DNA from: Acinetobacter haemolyticus
Lineage (GTDB): Bacteria; Pseudomonadota; Gammaproteobacteria; Pseudomonadales; Moraxellaceae
Assembly (NCBI RefSeq): GCF_900406815.1
Contig: NZ_OVCN01000003.1
Span: 1-64,000, forward strand
Direction: 5' to 3'
Length of the DNA: 64,000 nucleotides
How positions within the stretch are numbered: the stretch's first letter is position 1; the number at the start of each line of letters is the position of its first letter. Positions 22,869 to 31,574 of the stretch are shown piece after piece. The notes below the pieces were generated by a model, which worked only from the letters and a program-made list of their open reading frames with translations, did no database searches and was not told the DNA's origin. The position numbers and the translations under genes are program-made.

Positions 22869-23884
22869 CTCTCACTACTATTAAACATTTCAACAAGATC
22901 CTGGGCATTTGGGTTGTAGTAAGTGTTGATCAAAATCCCGATTGTCTTATGCCCTGTTATTTTTGCTAAAACCTCGACTGGTAGCTTTCTAACTCTTACC
23001 ATTCTTGTGATTGCCTCATGTCGAGTGTCGTGGAAGTTGATATGACTCAATCCAGCTTCATCTCGAATTTTTATCCAAGTCCTTTTAAATGTTTTCACAT
23101 TAACTGGGAGTAAAGGCCCATCTTCAGCACTAAGTAAGCTTAATAATCGTTTTGCTTCAGCAGATAAAGGCACATTTCTAGAATCGCCATTTTTTGTCAT
23201 TGGTAGATGAACATACCCCTCTTTAATATCACATCTATTCATAGAAAGTATTTCACCCTGCCTCATTGCTGTCTCTAATGCAAAAAGCATTGCCCAACAA
23301 ACATAATCCTTTACAAATTTTGGCGGCTTTGTCTTATCCCACTTCGCTTGCTTCAAGATTTTTTCTTGATCATCTTCATAGATTCTTTGACTTCTACTTT
23401 TCCCCTTCTCAGGCTTAATTACAGATTGCCAAACGTTAGACTCAATCAAAAATAGTTCTTTTTGTGCGTAAGTAAATATTGATGAAAAGATTGAGAACTC
23501 TAACAAGACGGTACCACTCTTAACTTCAGACATCCTTTTGTTGCGCCAGCCTACAATATCACTTGGTTTGAAATCATAGATAGTCTTTGTAGCCAGCTCG
23601 CCAACTATTCTTTCGAGATTATCTAATTTATTGCGAATAACATCCTTTGATTTTAATTTGCTACCCTTTTCAAGATAGTATTTTCCACATAGTTGTGAGA
23701 ATGGGTAATAAGGCTTAATACCGCTTTCCTCTTGAGCTTTTCCTGTTTTTAGCTCAAGGAGCTTCATCGCAGCCCATTGCTCACATTCTTTTTCTGTATC
23801 TCTGGTGCATGAGTATCTTTTTTTATCGTACGTAACAGTTATACGGTAAGTCTCGCCGCGTTTAATTGGTTTTGGAAGTTTCAT
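22865..23884 (-). CDS. int: Tyrosine recombinase integrase
   Basis: A 339-residue tyrosine recombinase. The catalytic residues are Arg208 (ALETAMRQGEIL), Lys about 231 (MTKNGDSR), His285-Arg288 (INFHDTRHE), His312 (KITGHKT) and the nucleophile Tyr322 or 323 (NTYYNP). An N-terminal SAM-like arm domain (residues 60-150) precedes it. It integrates and, with a directionality factor, excises the prophage. It sits at the right end of the prophage with no other phage gene beyond, next to the likely attachment region. Confidence 0.93.
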   Translation of the reverse strand: MKLPKPIKRGETYRITVTYDKKRYSCTRDTEKECEQWAAMKLLELKTGKAQEESGIKPYYPFSQLCGKYYLEKGSKLKSKDVIRNKLDNLERIVGELATKTIYDFKPSDIVGWRNKRMSEVKSGTVLLEFSIFSSIFTYAQKELFLIESNVWQSVIKPEKGKSRSQRIYEDDQEKILKQAKWDKTKPPKFVKDYVCWAMLFALETAMRQGEILSMNRCDIKEGYVHLPMTKNGDSRNVPLSAEAKRLLSLLSAEDGPLLPVNVKTFKRTWIKIRDEAGLSHINFHDTRHEAITRMVRVRKLPVEVLAKITGHKTIGILINTYYNPNAQDLVEMFNSSES

Positions 23885-24139
23885 TTGTTGGTGCAGATTT
23901 GGTGTAGATTATTTTTTATTTTAGCAATTTTATGCGTAAAATGCCCGAAATAAGGTATTTATGGTGCAAATATGGGTGATTGAAATTGATAATAATTTAG
24001 CAATAAATTGTTATATGTTTTTGTTTTACAAGAAAATAATTGTTATTTTAAGCATCTAGAAATAATAGAATAAGAGTATTCACACCAATATGTACAACAT
24101 CGTTGTTTAATACTCTTATTTTATTACGGACATAAACAT
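23885..24139. other. Prophage-host junction region (candidate attachment site and integrase arm sites)
   Basis: No gene. Directly upstream of int there are three copies of a TGGTGYARAT-like motif at 23889-23899, 23899-23909 and 23962-23971, resembling integrase arm-type sites. Further right, 12-base arms AATAAGAGTATT and AATACTCTTATT (24069-24120) enclose a smaller palindrome (ACAAC/GTTGT), just beyond the stop of sixA. The exact attachment core cannot be set without the left end. I see no tRNA gene here. Confidence 0.5.
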
Positions 24140-24595
24140 TTAGATCGTTGGAATAAAACGATTCTTCTGCGTCGATAAACCATTAGCAATCACCGCTTGA
24201 TCATAAATGCGAGCTTCAGCCAATGCAAATGGTTGGAAATTTTCGTGCGTCAATTGTTCAGCAATATGTGCTACAACATTCATATGACACACAACCGCAA
24301 TGGACTCATATGGCAGTTTTGACAACCACTCAATTGCATCTTTGGCGTCATCATCTGGTTTAATTTTATCGCACATTAAAACAGGAATTCCCTGAAAATG
24401 TGTTTGTATATGTGCCAAAGTTTCTTGAGCACGCAATAAAGGGCTGACTACAAAAATTTCAGGACGAATAACATCTTTTAAAAAAAGCCCTGTTTGTTCA
24501 GCTTGCTGATGACCGCGTTGTGTCAAAGGGCGTTGCATATCATTCCCATTCACTGCTGGGGACGCCTCACCGTGGCGAACTAAAGTTAACTGCAT
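24140..24595 (-). CDS. sixA: Phosphohistidine phosphatase SixA
   Basis: A 151-residue histidine phosphatase (SixA length about 160). The phosphohistidine motif VRHGEA is at residues 6-11, followed by QRPLTQRGHQQAEQ, VVSPLLRAQET and VVCHMNVV (second His). SixA removes phosphate from the HPt domain of phosphorelays such as the PTS-Ntr system. It is the first host gene beyond the prophage. It is downstream of gpsA on the same strand, with 126 bp between; in many gammaproteobacteria these two are neighbours. Confidence 0.88.
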   Translation of the reverse strand: MQLTLVRHGEASPAVNGNDMQRPLTQRGHQQAEQTGLFLKDVIRPEIFVVSPLLRAQETLAHIQTHFQGIPVLMCDKIKPDDDAKDAIEWLSKLPYESIAVVCHMNVVAHIAEQLTHENFQPFALAEARIYDQAVIANGLSTQKNRFIPTI

Positions 24596-24721
24596 AAAAT
24601 TACCTTATTCTTTATATTGATATTTTAACCATGCAAGATGACAATTTAATAAATCCATCTCACCATATTAAATCCTAATCGTTGTCGTGACTAAGTCTCA
24701 GCGGTACCATGCAAATAGTTT

Positions 24722-25795
24722 TTAAACTTCATGGTGAGGTAAAACAAACTCAACATCACTACGATGACCATTTTTCATCAAAGAAAGCGCGATTGTCATT
24801 GGCGGTGCATTTTCAAAAATTACTTCATAGAGTGCATTCGTAATCGGCATATATACATCTAGCTCTTCTGCTTTTGTGCGCACCTGAACAATTGTATTAA
24901 TGCCTTCAGCCGTCTGTCCTAATTCTTTGGTTGCTTGGTCTAAGGTTTTTCCAGATCCCAATGCATAACCTATTTGATAATTACGACTCAATGGGCTATT
25001 ACAAGTCGCAAACAAATCCCCAACGCCAGACAGTCCTAAGAAAGTCAGTGGATTTGCACCTTGTTTTACTGCAAAACGGCTCATTTCTGCCAAAGCACGT
25101 GTTAAGATCATGCTCTTGGTATTTTCACCAATATTATAAGCCGCACCCATTCCCATCGCCACCGCATAAATATTTTTTAGTGCACCACCCAACTCGACGC
25201 CATGCACATCATCACTGCCAAAAACACGGAATAATGCACTATGCAAGGCATGTTGTACCGCATAACGCACCAGCTCGGATTCACTTGCAATCACAGTACC
25301 GGATGGCATACCTGCCACGATTTCTTTAGCTAAGTTTGGACCTGACAAAACACCATAAGGGACTTCTGGTAACTCTTCACGAATGATATCGCTCATAAAG
25401 CTAAAAGTTTTCGCTTCAATCCCTTTGGTTAAAGAAATAACTGCTTGAGCACTAATAAATGGTGCAATTTGCTTGAGTACATCTCGGTAAGAATGACTTG
25501 GAATCGCAACCAAAATAATATCCCGGTCACGTACAGCTAATTCTAAGTCAGAAACTGCATGTAAAGCAGACTCTAAAGTATAGTCTGGCAAATAACGCTT
25601 ATTAATATGGGTTTGATTAATTTCTTCAGCAACTGCAGCGTCACGAATCCAAATCATAGTATCGCAGCCATTTCGTGCTGCAAGGTTCGCCATAGCGGTA
25701 CCAAAACTGCCACCACCAAGCACTGTAACTCTCAATGCTGTTTTTTGATCAACTGCAACAGGTTCAACCAAATCAGTAAATTTTAACTCTGCCAT
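24722..25795 (-). CDS. gpsA: Glycerol-3-phosphate dehydrogenase [NAD(P)+]
   Basis: A 357-residue enzyme that reduces dihydroxyacetone phosphate to sn-glycerol-3-phosphate for phospholipid synthesis. The nucleotide-binding loop VLGGGSFGTAMA lies at residues 25-36, the catalytic Lys region in GVLSGPNLAKEI and in ELGGALKNIYAVAMG, and TFLGLSGVGDLFATC follows. The N-terminal 20 residues extend beyond the usual start, common in Acinetobacter. Start ATG 25795. Confidence 0.94.
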   Translation of the reverse strand: MAELKFTDLVEPVAVDQKTALRVTVLGGGSFGTAMANLAARNGCDTMIWIRDAAVAEEINQTHINKRYLPDYTLESALHAVSDLELAVRDRDIILVAIPSHSYRDVLKQIAPFISAQAVISLTKGIEAKTFSFMSDIIREELPEVPYGVLSGPNLAKEIVAGMPSGTVIASESELVRYAVQHALHSALFRVFGSDDVHGVELGGALKNIYAVAMGMGAAYNIGENTKSMILTRALAEMSRFAVKQGANPLTFLGLSGVGDLFATCNSPLSRNYQIGYALGSGKTLDQATKELGQTAEGINTIVQVRTKAEELDVYMPITNALYEVIFENAPPMTIALSLMKNGHRSDVEFVLPHHEV

Positions 25796-25837
25796 TTTCT
25801 ATCCTGAAACTCATTTTTTTAATCATTTAAGATATAA

Positions 25838-26416
25838 CTAAGGGGTTTGCCATAAAGTCATAAAAGCTTGACTGTCTATTTCTGCACGAGGAGGAATGGC
25901 TTTGGCAGCTGTTCCAACATACATAATACCAGAGATCAGATCTTGTTCTTTTAAACCCAATTGCTGTTTAAGCCAATTTGATTCTACAACCGCTCCAGAA
26001 CGCCACATTGTTGCAAAGCCTTGAGCTTGAAGAGACAATAGAAAATTCTGTACCGCAGCACCCGTACTTAAAATTTGTTCAAAGTGCGGAACTTTAGGAT
26101 GATCTTGCAGTGTTGTCAGTGCTAAAACCAACATAGGTGCACGAAAGGGATGATGTTTGACACGCTCCAACTGTGCAGGCTCAGTTTCGCCTAACTCCGC
26201 TAAAGCATTTGCTAAAAACTCACCAAAAGCAGCTCGTTGATCAGCACCTATAACCACAAAACGTGTGGGTTTTAAACGATGATGATCAGGCGCAGTTAAA
26301 GCGGCCTGAATTGCTTTTTCGATTTGTTGATGATCTGGTGCGGGTTCAATTAACTGCCCAATAGATTGACGTTGATGAATATTTTGATGAATTGTCTCTA
26401 TTTTGGAGTCCGCCAT
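25838..26416 (-). CDS. Nitroreductase family protein (YdjA-like)
   Basis: A 192-residue FMN-dependent nitroreductase fold protein. It opens with IHQRQSIGQLIEPAPDHQQI (the conserved RRS-like FMN contact), followed by AALTAPDHHRLKPTRFVVIG, and near the end GFATMWRSGAV and ISGIMYVGTA. This is the short, YdjA-type single-subunit pattern. The natural substrate is unknown. ATG 26416 follows the last in-frame alternative at 26437. It is 42 bp upstream of gpsA and on the same strand, so co-transcription is possible. Confidence 0.82.
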   Translation of the reverse strand: MADSKIETIHQNIHQRQSIGQLIEPAPDHQQIEKAIQAALTAPDHHRLKPTRFVVIGADQRAAFGEFLANALAELGETEPAQLERVKHHPFRAPMLVLALTTLQDHPKVPHFEQILSTGAAVQNFLLSLQAQGFATMWRSGAVVESNWLKQQLGLKEQDLISGIMYVGTAAKAIPPRAEIDSQAFMTLWQTP

Positions 26417-26634
26417 TAATATAAATCTAACTAGCACAAGGATTTCGCTAGATTAGCATAATCTGATTCTTTTTCACTATGGGTAATTGGAGCTTGATGT
26501 ATATTCATCGTTTCCAACTTCCTTTAGGCCCAGTTTTCTTACTAAGTTTCATAACAAACTGTACATAAGCTGTAAAAGAAATTGAAAATTGTATGGTCAA
26601 ATAACCAAATGGCGTTTTAACTAGAGAAAAAGCA

Positions 26635-27015
26635 ATGAAAAAAACTTTAATTTTTAGCTTACTGGGTACTGTTGCACTTGGACTTACAGCGTGTGCTTCT
26701 TCCCCTACTCACACCTTAGCAATTCAAAAAGAAAACAATCATTACGAAGTGACCGGTATCGGGAAAACGAACCTGATTGCTAAAAATAATGCTGTCAGTG
26801 CGGCACAAAAAACATGTAACCGTAATACCTCTCCTGTCATAGTCGACGAAAAAGTGGCTTATCAAGGTGTTCTGAAAGGCGTTGTAGATGAAGAAACAGG
26901 AAAGTTAGTTGAGGCCGCTGCTGGTGTGATCGGCACAATTACGGGGAGAAACGCATCTTTAGCTAAAGATGATGATTATCAAACCACACTTACTTTCTAC
27001 TGCAAAGCCAATTGA
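26635..27015 (+). CDS. Small lipoprotein of unknown function
   Basis: A 126-residue protein with a signal peptide ending in the lipobox LTAC (Cys20), followed by ASSPTHTLAIQKENNHYEV. The mature part alternates hydrophobic residues (NAVSAAQKTCNRNTSPVIVD) and has a second and third Cys. It is probably anchored in the outer membrane; the C-terminal Asn end and the conserved VTGIGKTNLIAKNNA are familiar from Acinetobacter hypothetical lipoproteins. Transcribed alone, ending in a clear terminator. Confidence 0.75.
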   Translation: MKKTLIFSLLGTVALGLTACASSPTHTLAIQKENNHYEVTGIGKTNLIAKNNAVSAAQKTCNRNTSPVIVDEKVAYQGVLKGVVDEETGKLVEAAAGVIGTITGRNASLAKDDDYQTTLTFYCKAN

Positions 27016-27022
27016 TAAATAC

Positions 27023-27055
27023 AAAAAAGCCGATGTATTGGACATCGGCTTTTTA
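27023..27055. terminator. Bidirectional terminator
   Basis: AAAAAGCCGATGT and ACATCGGCTTTTT enclose ATTGG. It separates the plus-strand lipoprotein gene from the convergent lipoprotein gene 27068-27298. Confidence 0.85.
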
Positions 27056-27067
27056 ATTACTTAAAGT

Positions 27068-27298
27068 TTATTGAGCTGCACTTGCTGCTACTTCAACGTC
27101 ACTTTCTTCAACATCTGTATTCTTTTCATCTAAAATCGGCTTGTCAATTGCATCAATAGCAGCCTGTTGTTCTGGCGTTGTTTGAACTGACTCAACCTCT
27201 GCTTGTTCAGCAGTTTTTGCTTCTTCTTTTTTTGCACACGCTGTTAACATAACAATTGGCGCTACCATTAAAGCAATCAGTGTTAATTTCAAATTCAT
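27068..27298 (-). CDS. Small acidic lipoprotein
   Basis: A 76-residue protein: signal peptide with lipobox LTAC (Cys21), then a very acidic, probably disordered tail (KKEEAKTAEQAEVESVQTT). Conserved in Acinetobacter next to pgk as far as I can tell, function unknown. Confidence 0.7.
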   Translation of the reverse strand: MNLKLTLIALMVAPIVMLTACAKKEEAKTAEQAEVESVQTTPEQQAAIDAIDKPILDEKNTDVEESDVEVAASAAQ

Positions 27299-27383
27299 TA
27301 CAGCTTCCCATTATAACTGGTTAGTTTGATGACAATCATATTGCAACAATATGACATTTTTATGACTTAAACAAAATTTAATC

Positions 27384-27410
27384 AAAAAAAGAGCCGATTT
27401 TCATCAGCTC
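27384..27410 (-). terminator. Rho-independent terminator after pgk
   Basis: On the minus strand GAGCTGAT pairs with ATCGGCTC around GAAA, followed by seven T, 54 bp after the pgk stop. Confidence 0.8.
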
Positions 27411-27463
27411 ATTTTATAAATATATAATTAAATCAATTACTAATATTGATTTTCATATTTAGC

Positions 27464-28651
27464 TTATGCACGCTCAAGTAAAACAGCAACAGCTGGTAGA
27501 GTTTTGCCTTCTACAAACTCTAAGAACGCACCACCACCTGTTGAGATGTAACCGATTTGATCAGCAACTTGATATTTATCAATAGCCGCTAATGTATCAC
27601 CACCACCTGCAATAGAAAAACCTGCTGATTCAGCAATTGCCAATGAAAGTGTCTTAGTGCCTTCGCCGAATTGATCTACCTCAAATACACCGACAGGACC
27701 ATTCCAAAGAATGGTTTTAGAAGTTTTTAAGATTTCAGCAAATGATTTTGCTGTTTCTGGACCAACATCCAAAATCATGTCGGTATCTGCGACGTCTTCA
27801 ACTTTTTTCACAACTGCTTGTGCATTTGCTAGAGAACCTAAGAAATCTTCAAAGTTGATTTGGCTTGCATCAGCCACTACGACATCAGTTGGTAAAGGTA
27901 CGCTTACTTTGGCAGCAATCTGTTTTGCAGTCTCAACCAAATCCGCTTCATAAAGTGACTTACCGACATTGAAACCCGCGGCTGCCAAGAAAGTATTTGC
28001 AATACCACCACCCACGATCAATTGATCACAGATTGTAGAAAGTGAATTGAGTACATCTAGCTTAGTGGAAACTTTTGAACCTGCAACAATCGCAACCATT
28101 GGTTTTTCAGGTGTTTGCATTGCACGGCCCAGTGCGTCTAACTCAGCAGCCAATAATGGACCCGCTGCTGCAACTTGAGCAAAGCGTGCTGCACCTTCAG
28201 TTGACGCTTCTGCTCGGTGTGCTGTACCGAAAGCATCCATCACGAATACATCACAAAGTGCCGCATATTTTTTAGCAAGCTCTTCGTTATTTTTCTTTTC
28301 GCCATGGTTGAAACGAACGTTTTCAAGTAAAACCACTTGACCCGCTTCAACTTCAACACCCTCTAGGTAATCTGTAAATAGCTTTACTTCTTGACCTAAA
28401 GCTTTGGTTAAATACGCCGCTACAGGCGCAAGTGATTGTTCTGGTTTTGGCTCACCCTCTACAGGACGACCAAGATGAGAAAACACCATCACTGCCGCGC
28501 CTTTGTCTAAAGCCGCTTTGATGGTAGGCAATGCAGCACGTAAACGTGCATCACTTGTAATTTCCCCATTTTTTACAGGAACGTTTAAGTCTTCACGAAT
28601 AAGAACACGTTTACCTGCTAAATCAAGGTCAGTCATGCGCTGAAAATTCAT
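27464..28651 (-). CDS. pgk: Phosphoglycerate kinase
   Basis: A 395-residue phosphoglycerate kinase, normal length. Recognisable parts are [20 protein letters not shown] (substrate-binding N-domain), [48 protein letters not shown], the hinge and ATP loop WNGPVGVFE and the C-terminal [19 protein letters not shown]. It makes ATP and 3-phosphoglycerate in glycolysis or the reverse in gluconeogenesis. ATG 28651 gives the family-typical start [16 protein letters not shown]. Confidence 0.96.
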   Translation of the reverse strand: MNFQRMTDLDLAGKRVLIREDLNVPVKNGEITSDARLRAALPTIKAALDKGAAVMVFSHLGRPVEGEPKPEQSLAPVAAYLTKALGQEVKLFTDYLEGVEVEAGQVVLLENVRFNHGEKKNNEELAKKYAALCDVFVMDAFGTAHRAEASTEGAARFAQVAAAGPLLAAELDALGRAMQTPEKPMVAIVAGSKVSTKLDVLNSLSTICDQLIVGGGIANTFLAAAGFNVGKSLYEADLVETAKQIAAKVSVPLPTDVVVADASQINFEDFLGSLANAQAVVKKVEDVADTDMILDVGPETAKSFAEILKTSKTILWNGPVGVFEVDQFGEGTKTLSLAIAESAGFSIAGGGDTLAAIDKYQVADQIGYISTGGGAFLEFVEGKTLPAVAVLLERA

Positions 28652-28790
28652 GGATGGCTCTCTAGTTGATTTAAAAAACGGCACAATTTTAAATGATTAT
28701 CAAAAATAAAGGTGAGTTTTTTTACAGAAAAGCTGCCGAAAGCGTCACTTTTGATTATGATAATAAGTACCACTGAATTTTTATAGAATT

Positions 28791-29174
28791 ATGTCTATTC
28801 ATCCAGATCCAAAAATCAATCGTTTAAACGTTCTCGGCGAGCCATTAGCAAGTTGTTGCTTTGACCCAATTACTGGTTATTTTCGCAATGGTTTTTGTCA
28901 TACAGCGGCTAGTGATTTAGGTCAACACACCATGTGTGTGCAAATGACCTCAGAGTTCTTAAATTTTTCTCAGAAAATGGGCAATGATTTGATTACACCA
29001 TTGCCTGAAATCGACTTCCCAGGTTTAAAACCAGGTGACTTTTGGTGTATCTGTGTGACACGCTGGGTTGAAGCTTATCAAGCAGGACATGCGCCTCCTG
29101 TAAAATTAAATGCTTGTCACAATGCTGTTTTGCACTATGTTTCTCTCAATGTGCTTGCGGAATATGCTGTCTAA
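28791..29174 (+). CDS. DUF2237 family protein
   Basis: A 127-residue protein with the DUF2237 signature: NVLGEPLASCCFDPITGYFR, NGFCHTAASDLGQHTMCVQM, then FPGLKPGDFWCICVTRWVEA and APPVKLNACHNAVL. Conserved Cys and His residues suggest metal binding but the function is not known. Its TAA overlaps the ATG of the maf-type gene (TAATG), so the two are translationally coupled. GGCGAG lies within the coding start area; the promoter is in the 140 bp shared with pgk. Confidence 0.88.
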   Translation: MSIHPDPKINRLNVLGEPLASCCFDPITGYFRNGFCHTAASDLGQHTMCVQMTSEFLNFSQKMGNDLITPLPEIDFPGLKPGDFWCICVTRWVEAYQAGHAPPVKLNACHNAVLHYVSLNVLAEYAV

Positions 29175-29767
29175 TGAGTAGCTTGGAACTCATCTTGGCA
29201 TCAAGCAGCCAAACCCGCAAAGAACTCATGGATCGCTTAGGCTTAGCGTATCGCTGTATTGCTCCCGATATTGATGAATCTGAAAATGGTGAGTTGCACG
29301 CAGATGATTTGGCCAAACGGCTTGCCTTTGAAAAAGCACGTGTGATCGCAGAACAATATCCAAATGCAATTGTGATCGGTTCAGATCAAGTCGCATGGCG
29401 TGAACATGCGCCTTATGACTTTATTGGGAAACCAATTACCGTCGAAAATGCGATCCAACAGTTACAAGCCAATTCGGGTAACACTGTTTTTTTCAGCACT
29501 GGACTCAGTGTTCAACATATCCAATCTGGTTTTGAATGCACTTTAGTTAAACATTATCAAGTCAAGTTTCGCCGTCTAACACTCAGTGAAATTGAACGCT
29601 ATATTGAAATTGATCAGCCCTTACATTGTGCTGGTAGTTTCAAATGTGAACGTTTAGGTATTAGTTTATTTGAGCAGATGATTGGAGATGATCAAACTAC
29701 GTTAATGGGTCTACCTATGATCGAACTATGTAAAATTTTACGTCAATTCGGTATACACGCCCCTTAA
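29174..29767 (+). CDS. yceF: Maf-like nucleotide pyrophosphatase (YceF/m7GTP type)
   Basis: A 197-residue Maf-family protein: LELILASSSQTRKELMDRLG, CIAPDIDESE, LAKRLAFEKARVIAEQYPNA and VIGSDQVAWREHAP. Maf proteins hydrolyse modified or canonical NTPs; the YceF subgroup, to which the SDQVA and IGKP elements point, acts on 7-methyl-GTP. ATG 29174 overlaps the previous stop; the preceding in-frame start at 29114 lies inside the DUF2237 gene and is rejected. Confidence 0.85.
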   Translation: MSSLELILASSSQTRKELMDRLGLAYRCIAPDIDESENGELHADDLAKRLAFEKARVIAEQYPNAIVIGSDQVAWREHAPYDFIGKPITVENAIQQLQANSGNTVFFSTGLSVQHIQSGFECTLVKHYQVKFRRLTLSEIERYIEIDQPLHCAGSFKCERLGISLFEQMIGDDQTTLMGLPMIELCKILRQFGIHAP

Positions 29768-30651
29768 AGTACAGACAAGCGTTGCATTATCCAGTTCTGA
29801 AACGCAATCACACAGGGATGATTAAGATTTCGCTTGGGGATAACACTGTAATAACAAAGATTATCCATACCCTCAATTTGAAAAGATGGGCTCTCTACTA
29901 ACCAACCTTGGGTAACAGTTTGCTGGACTAAAATCTTACTCACATAAGCAACTCCTTGCCCTGCAAGTGCAGCTTGAATAACTTGGTTTTCATCATCAAA
30001 ATACTCAAGTGTAGGATGAACTTGATCAAATCGCTGTAATAAAAAATCAGGCTGGTGATATCTTAACAATTCCTTATTTTTCCATTGAGTCACCAGCAAT
30101 TTCACATCAGAATTTGCTGCCTCTCTATCACGCCAATATTGTTGTGTCGCAAACAAACCAAATTGATCATTTGTAATTTTTCTCACCTGAGCATTATTTA
30201 TATCTGCGAAACCATATCGAATCACCATATCAACGCCTAGCTCTTGATCAATATCAATCAAGTCATCATCTGCTTTAATCTGCATCTCTATATCAGGGTA
30301 CTCTACTTTGAAAGCATGTAATTGTGGTACTAACCACATTGCCGCAAAAGCATTCGTGGTGCTGATCGTAATTTTGTTGGAATGGGTTGTTAGCTCGAGT
30401 AGAGTTTGTTTCAATTCTGAAATTAATCGGGTACTCACTTCAGCGAGTTTTTGACCTTCCTCCGTCAAGGTCACGATTCTAAATCCTCGAATAAATAGCT
30501 TGATTCCTAACTCTTTTTCCAACTCACTGATCTGATGTGAAATCGCGGTAGGTGAAACATTTAATTCATACGCTGCAGCCTTGAAACTACCCAATCGTGC
30601 AGTTGCCTCAAATACTTTTATATTATTTAGTGATGGTAATCGCTTCAACAT
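29764..30651 (-). CDS. LysR-type transcriptional regulator
   Basis: A 295-residue LysR regulator: N-terminal HTH in LPSLNNIKVFEATARLGSFK, then AAYELNVSPTAISHQISELE and KELGIKLFIRG, and a periplasmic-binding-like effector domain from about residue 90. It converges with maf and diverges from azoR (117 bp between starts). A perfect palindrome with T-N11-A spacing lies in that gap at 30667-30685. It likely controls azoR and itself. Confidence 0.87.
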   Translation of the reverse strand: MLKRLPSLNNIKVFEATARLGSFKAAAYELNVSPTAISHQISELEKELGIKLFIRGFRIVTLTEEGQKLAEVSTRLISELKQTLLELTTHSNKITISTTNAFAAMWLVPQLHAFKVEYPDIEMQIKADDDLIDIDQELGVDMVIRYGFADINNAQVRKITNDQFGLFATQQYWRDREAANSDVKLLVTQWKNKELLRYHQPDFLLQRFDQVHPTLEYFDDENQVIQAALAGQGVAYVSKILVQQTVTQGWLVESPSFQIEGMDNLCYYSVIPKRNLNHPCVIAFQNWIMQRLSVL

Positions 30652-30666
30652 CCTATACTTCTTTAG

Positions 30667-30685
30667 AGATGAGAAAATCTCATCT
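30667..30685. promoter_or_regulatory. LysR operator candidate between the regulator and azoR
   Basis: AGATGAGA, AAA, TCTCATCT: a perfect palindrome with 8-base arms containing T-N11-A, the classical LysR-family recognition layout. Confidence 0.65.
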
Positions 30686-30767
30686 TATACAAAAATAATG
30701 TCATTTGTCAGCAGATTCCAAAATCTCCTATCTTGAAGATCCAGCAATCGAATCGAGTAAAACTACA

Positions 30768-31457
30768 ATGACTAACTTATTGCATATTGATGCCAGTGTC
30801 CGCTCTTTTCATGGAGAAGGTGAGAAACATAGTTCAATTTCTAAAATGTTAGGACAACACTTTATAACCCATTGGAAAAAACAACACCCTCATGATCCAG
30901 TTATGCATCGGGATCTTGGAGAGCACACCCCAAACTTTGTTTCCCAAAAATGGCTTGAAGCAGTATTTACACCTGAAGCAAAACGAACTGAAGCCCATAA
31001 AATGATACTTGTTGAGTCGGATCAATATATTCATGAAGTCGCAACTGCAGATATCATTCTAATCACATCCCCGATGTATAATTATGGTATGCCTGCCTCC
31101 CTGAAAGCATGGTTCGATCAAATTATAAGAATCAATAAAACCTTTACTTTCGACTTAACCAGAGGTGATTTTCCATTGGCACCCATATTTTCAAATAAAA
31201 CCTTAATTTTACTCAACTCATGTGGAGAATTTGGTTTTGGCGAAGGTGAAATTAGGGAGCACATGAATCACCTTGGTCCACACATCAAGGTACTCAGTCG
31301 CTACTTAGGCGTAAATCAGTTTTTTGAAATTCGATCTGAATATCAAGAGTTCGGTGATCAAAGACATCATGACTCCATTGACGCTGCAAAGCATAAAATC
31401 GGACAACTCGTTTTAGAGTTATCTCAAAATCAATCCGAAACAATGCTAACCGCCTAA
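30768..31457 (+). CDS. azoR: FMN-dependent NADH-azoreductase
   Basis: A 229-residue flavodoxin-like quinone/azo reductase. LLHIDASVRSFHGEGEKHSS opens the fold and the FMN-phosphate loop; ITSPMYNYGMPASLKAWFDQ is the conserved FMN-binding PMYNF-like motif; NSCGEFGFGEGE follows. AzoR-type enzymes reduce quinones and azo compounds with NADH. ATG 30768 begins at the family start; the earlier TTG at 30705 adds residues without family precedent. Divergent LysR gene probably regulates it. Confidence 0.87.
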   Translation: MTNLLHIDASVRSFHGEGEKHSSISKMLGQHFITHWKKQHPHDPVMHRDLGEHTPNFVSQKWLEAVFTPEAKRTEAHKMILVESDQYIHEVATADIILITSPMYNYGMPASLKAWFDQIIRINKTFTFDLTRGDFPLAPIFSNKTLILLNSCGEFGFGEGEIREHMNHLGPHIKVLSRYLGVNQFFEIRSEYQEFGDQRHHDSIDAAKHKIGQLVLELSQNQSETMLTA

Positions 31458-31532
31458 GACCTGTTGTCATTTTAGCCATGCATTCCATTGTCAACTAAAA
31501 CGAAATAAAAAAGGTATGAAATGCTGACAATC

Positions 31533-31568
31533 TCCCCCTTACTCAAATATCAATTTGAATGAGGGGGA
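31533..31568. terminator. Long palindrome between convergent azoR and amvA (terminator/REP-like)
   Basis: TCCCCCTTACTCAAAT is mirrored by ATTTGAATGAGGGGGA around ATC, with two mismatched positions. It lies between two convergent genes and could end both transcripts. The TCCCCC/GGGGGA core also occurs in the REP pair at 61648-61749. Confidence 0.6.
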
Positions 31569-31574
31569 ATAAAC

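Noticed and set aside
23885..24139. tRNA gene as integration target
   Set aside because: No cloverleaf or CCA-type end could be found; the palindrome here has the wrong structure.
29114..29173. Longer start for the Maf-type gene
   Set aside because: It would lie inside the DUF2237 gene in another frame and adds Cys-rich residues with no family match; the ATG overlapping the stop is normal coupling.
31533..31568. Full insertion sequence or MITE
   Set aside because: Only a single palindrome is visible, without terminal inverted repeats or target duplication; described as a terminator/REP-like site instead.
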